The notes below the pieces were generated by a model. That model was given only the letters and a program-made list of their open reading frames with translations, made no database searches and had not been told where the DNA came from. Below, one piece after another: positions 62,764-64,000 of a DNA stretch of 64,000 nucleotides. Origin of the DNA: Ooceraea biroi (Eukaryota > Arthropoda > Insecta > Hymenoptera > Formicidae); contig NC_039515.1 of NCBI RefSeq assembly GCF_003672135.1, positions 12,524,001-12,588,000 on the forward strand, given 5' to 3'. Position numbers and translations under genes: made by a program. How positions within the stretch are numbered: position 1 is the stretch's first letter; the number at the start of each line of letters is the position of its first letter.

Positions 62764-64000
62764 ATGGACTCTGCAACGGAGGTGGAACACATAAAGAAGC
62801 TGGCCAAGGAGGCCGAGTGCTTGAAGATACGCTTGGAGGATGAGCGGCAGAAGCTGAACGATATTACACGTAACTGTCACAGCTTTTTCCATCGTTTCCC
62901 TGATATCTTCCTCACGCATCGCGCAGCTTTCAATCTTCCCAGTCATATATTTTTAATCCCGTTTCTGTCAGCCCTCTAAAAATCAACTGTAATCCCATGC
63001 AACGTGTACATGAACCTTTATTATTAAAATTACGTTACTAAAATATGTCTCTCGCTTTTTGCTCCAGTCGCCAGTGTAGCCGATAAGCTTGAAGCAATTA
63101 ATTGTATAAACGTGAAACCCAGACGTATCCTAAAGGGACATCAAGCCAAAGTTTTATGTTCCGACTGGTCCTGCGACAAGCGTCATATCGTTTCCTCTTC
63201 ACAGGTAAATCATGATTTCTCTTCTTGGCAGTTCCTTTATCTCCAATTAGCAGGCAATAATATATACATTTATTAAATATTTCTAGGACGGAAGAATGAT
63301 TATATGGGATGCCTTTACGACAAACAAAGAATACGCTGTTAGCATGCCAACCAGGTGGGTGATGGCGTGTGCTTATGGCCCCAGCGGCACTTTAGTAGCG
63401 TGCGGGTACGTATTTGCCATCAAATGGCTTTATGAAAATTCTGTTGAATCTAAAACCGCTAATGTCGCTTCGTAATACTTCAGAGGCCTGGACAACAAGG
63501 TTACGGTGTACCCCTTGAACCAGGAGGACGATGTGTCGGCTCACAAGAAGACCGTTGGCACGCACACGTCGTACATGTCCTGCTGCGCGTTTCCCAACAG
63601 CGATCAGCAGATCCTGACAGGCAGCGGGGACAGCACGTGCGGCTTGTGGGACGTGGAGAGCGGACAGTTGCTACAGAGTTTCCAGGGACATTCCAGCGAC
63701 GTCATGTCCATCGATCTAGCACCGAGTGAAACTGGAAACACGTTCGTATCGGGTGGCTGTGACAAATTGGTCCTGATCTGGGACATGCGCAGTGGTCAGT
63801 GCGTCCAGAGCTTCGAGGGACATCAGTCCGACGTCAACTCGGTACGTAACAATTAAATAATTGGTCACATTTTATGTCGATTACGTGCGAGCTGCTTCAT
63901 ATCATATTCGACGCACGCAGGTGAGATTTCATCCCGGTGGTGATGCGGTGGCGACAGGCTCGGACGATGCGACCTGCCGCTTATTCGACCTGCGCGCCGA
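62764..64000 (+). CDS. Gbeta5: G-protein beta-5 subunit, 5' part (cut by window end)
   Basis: A WD40 beta propeller that pairs with R7-type RGS proteins through their GGL domain rather than with a classical gamma subunit, and so speeds shut-off of Gi/o signalling in neurons. Exons seen: 62764-62869, 63068-63204, 63287-63405, 63484-63841 and 63921-64000 (continues). Phases agree. The N-terminal helix (about residues 5-35) is charged and coiled-coil-like. WD blocks include LKGHQAKVLCSDWSCDKRHI, SSSQDGRMIIWDAFTTNKE, SGDSTCGLWDVESGQLLQSF and SGGCDKLVLIWDMRSGQCVQ. FTTNKE and the SETGNTFVSGGCDK block are specific to Gbeta5 as opposed to Gbeta1-4. The last repeats lie outside the window. Confidence 0.96.

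Noticed and set aside
1..64000. CRISPR array, operon-type promoters or ribosome-binding sites
   Set aside because: No regularly spaced repeats with spacers were seen, and the window is clearly eukaryotic with spliced genes.

Overview
The window is AT-rich animal nuclear DNA with spliced genes, long introns and many small DNA-transposon relics. It is best read as an insect, most probably a hymenopteran and perhaps an ant. The clearest marker is the Hox gene labial, whose His-rich N-terminus, hexapeptide and homeodomain resemble those of bees and ants. The species assignment is inference, since no barcode locus is present.

Layout. Positions 1-16448 hold no convincing protein-coding gene and form the 5' flank of labial. 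Hox genes usually share orientation with labial at the 3' end of the cluster, so the rest of the cluster should lie to the left. Labial (+) has two coding exons (16449-17388 and 27888-28369) split by a 10.5 kb intron. Positions 28370-33300 are AT-rich and gene-poor. A possible small (-) gene lies at 33312-33613, and a decayed full-length mariner at 34164-35422.

From 36 kb onward the window is gene-dense: a Dronc-type CARD caspase (+), proteasome activator PA28-gamma (-), 26S proteasome lid subunit Rpn6 (-), a HAUS8-like augmin protein (-, tentative), tRNA-Gln(CTG) (-), THUMPD1/Tan1 (-), an NCOA5-like RNA-binding protein (-), CHP1 (+), mitochondrial ATP synthase alpha (-) and the 5' part of G-protein beta-5 (+, cut by the right edge). 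Exon structures were worked out by hand from reading frames and GT/AG sites, and intron phases agree across every junction in the main models.

The genes do not form one pathway. The window instead spans the boundary between a Hox gene with a large regulatory neighbourhood and a compact housekeeping block. PA28-gamma and Rpn6 are neighbours and both act on the proteasome. NCOA5/CHP1 and ATP5A/Gbeta5 are divergent pairs, while CHP1 and ATP5A converge.

Points most worth a second look: three copies of a 10-bp Exd/Hox-type motif, each with a nearby Homothorax-like half-site, upstream of labial; a GC-rich island next to a GAGA-rich tract in the labial intron; a 146-bp near-perfect inverted repeat at 13776-14594; several hairpin MITEs, one of which supplies part of a splice donor in the HAUS8-like gene; and a symmetrical 63-bp exon in the caspase prodomain.
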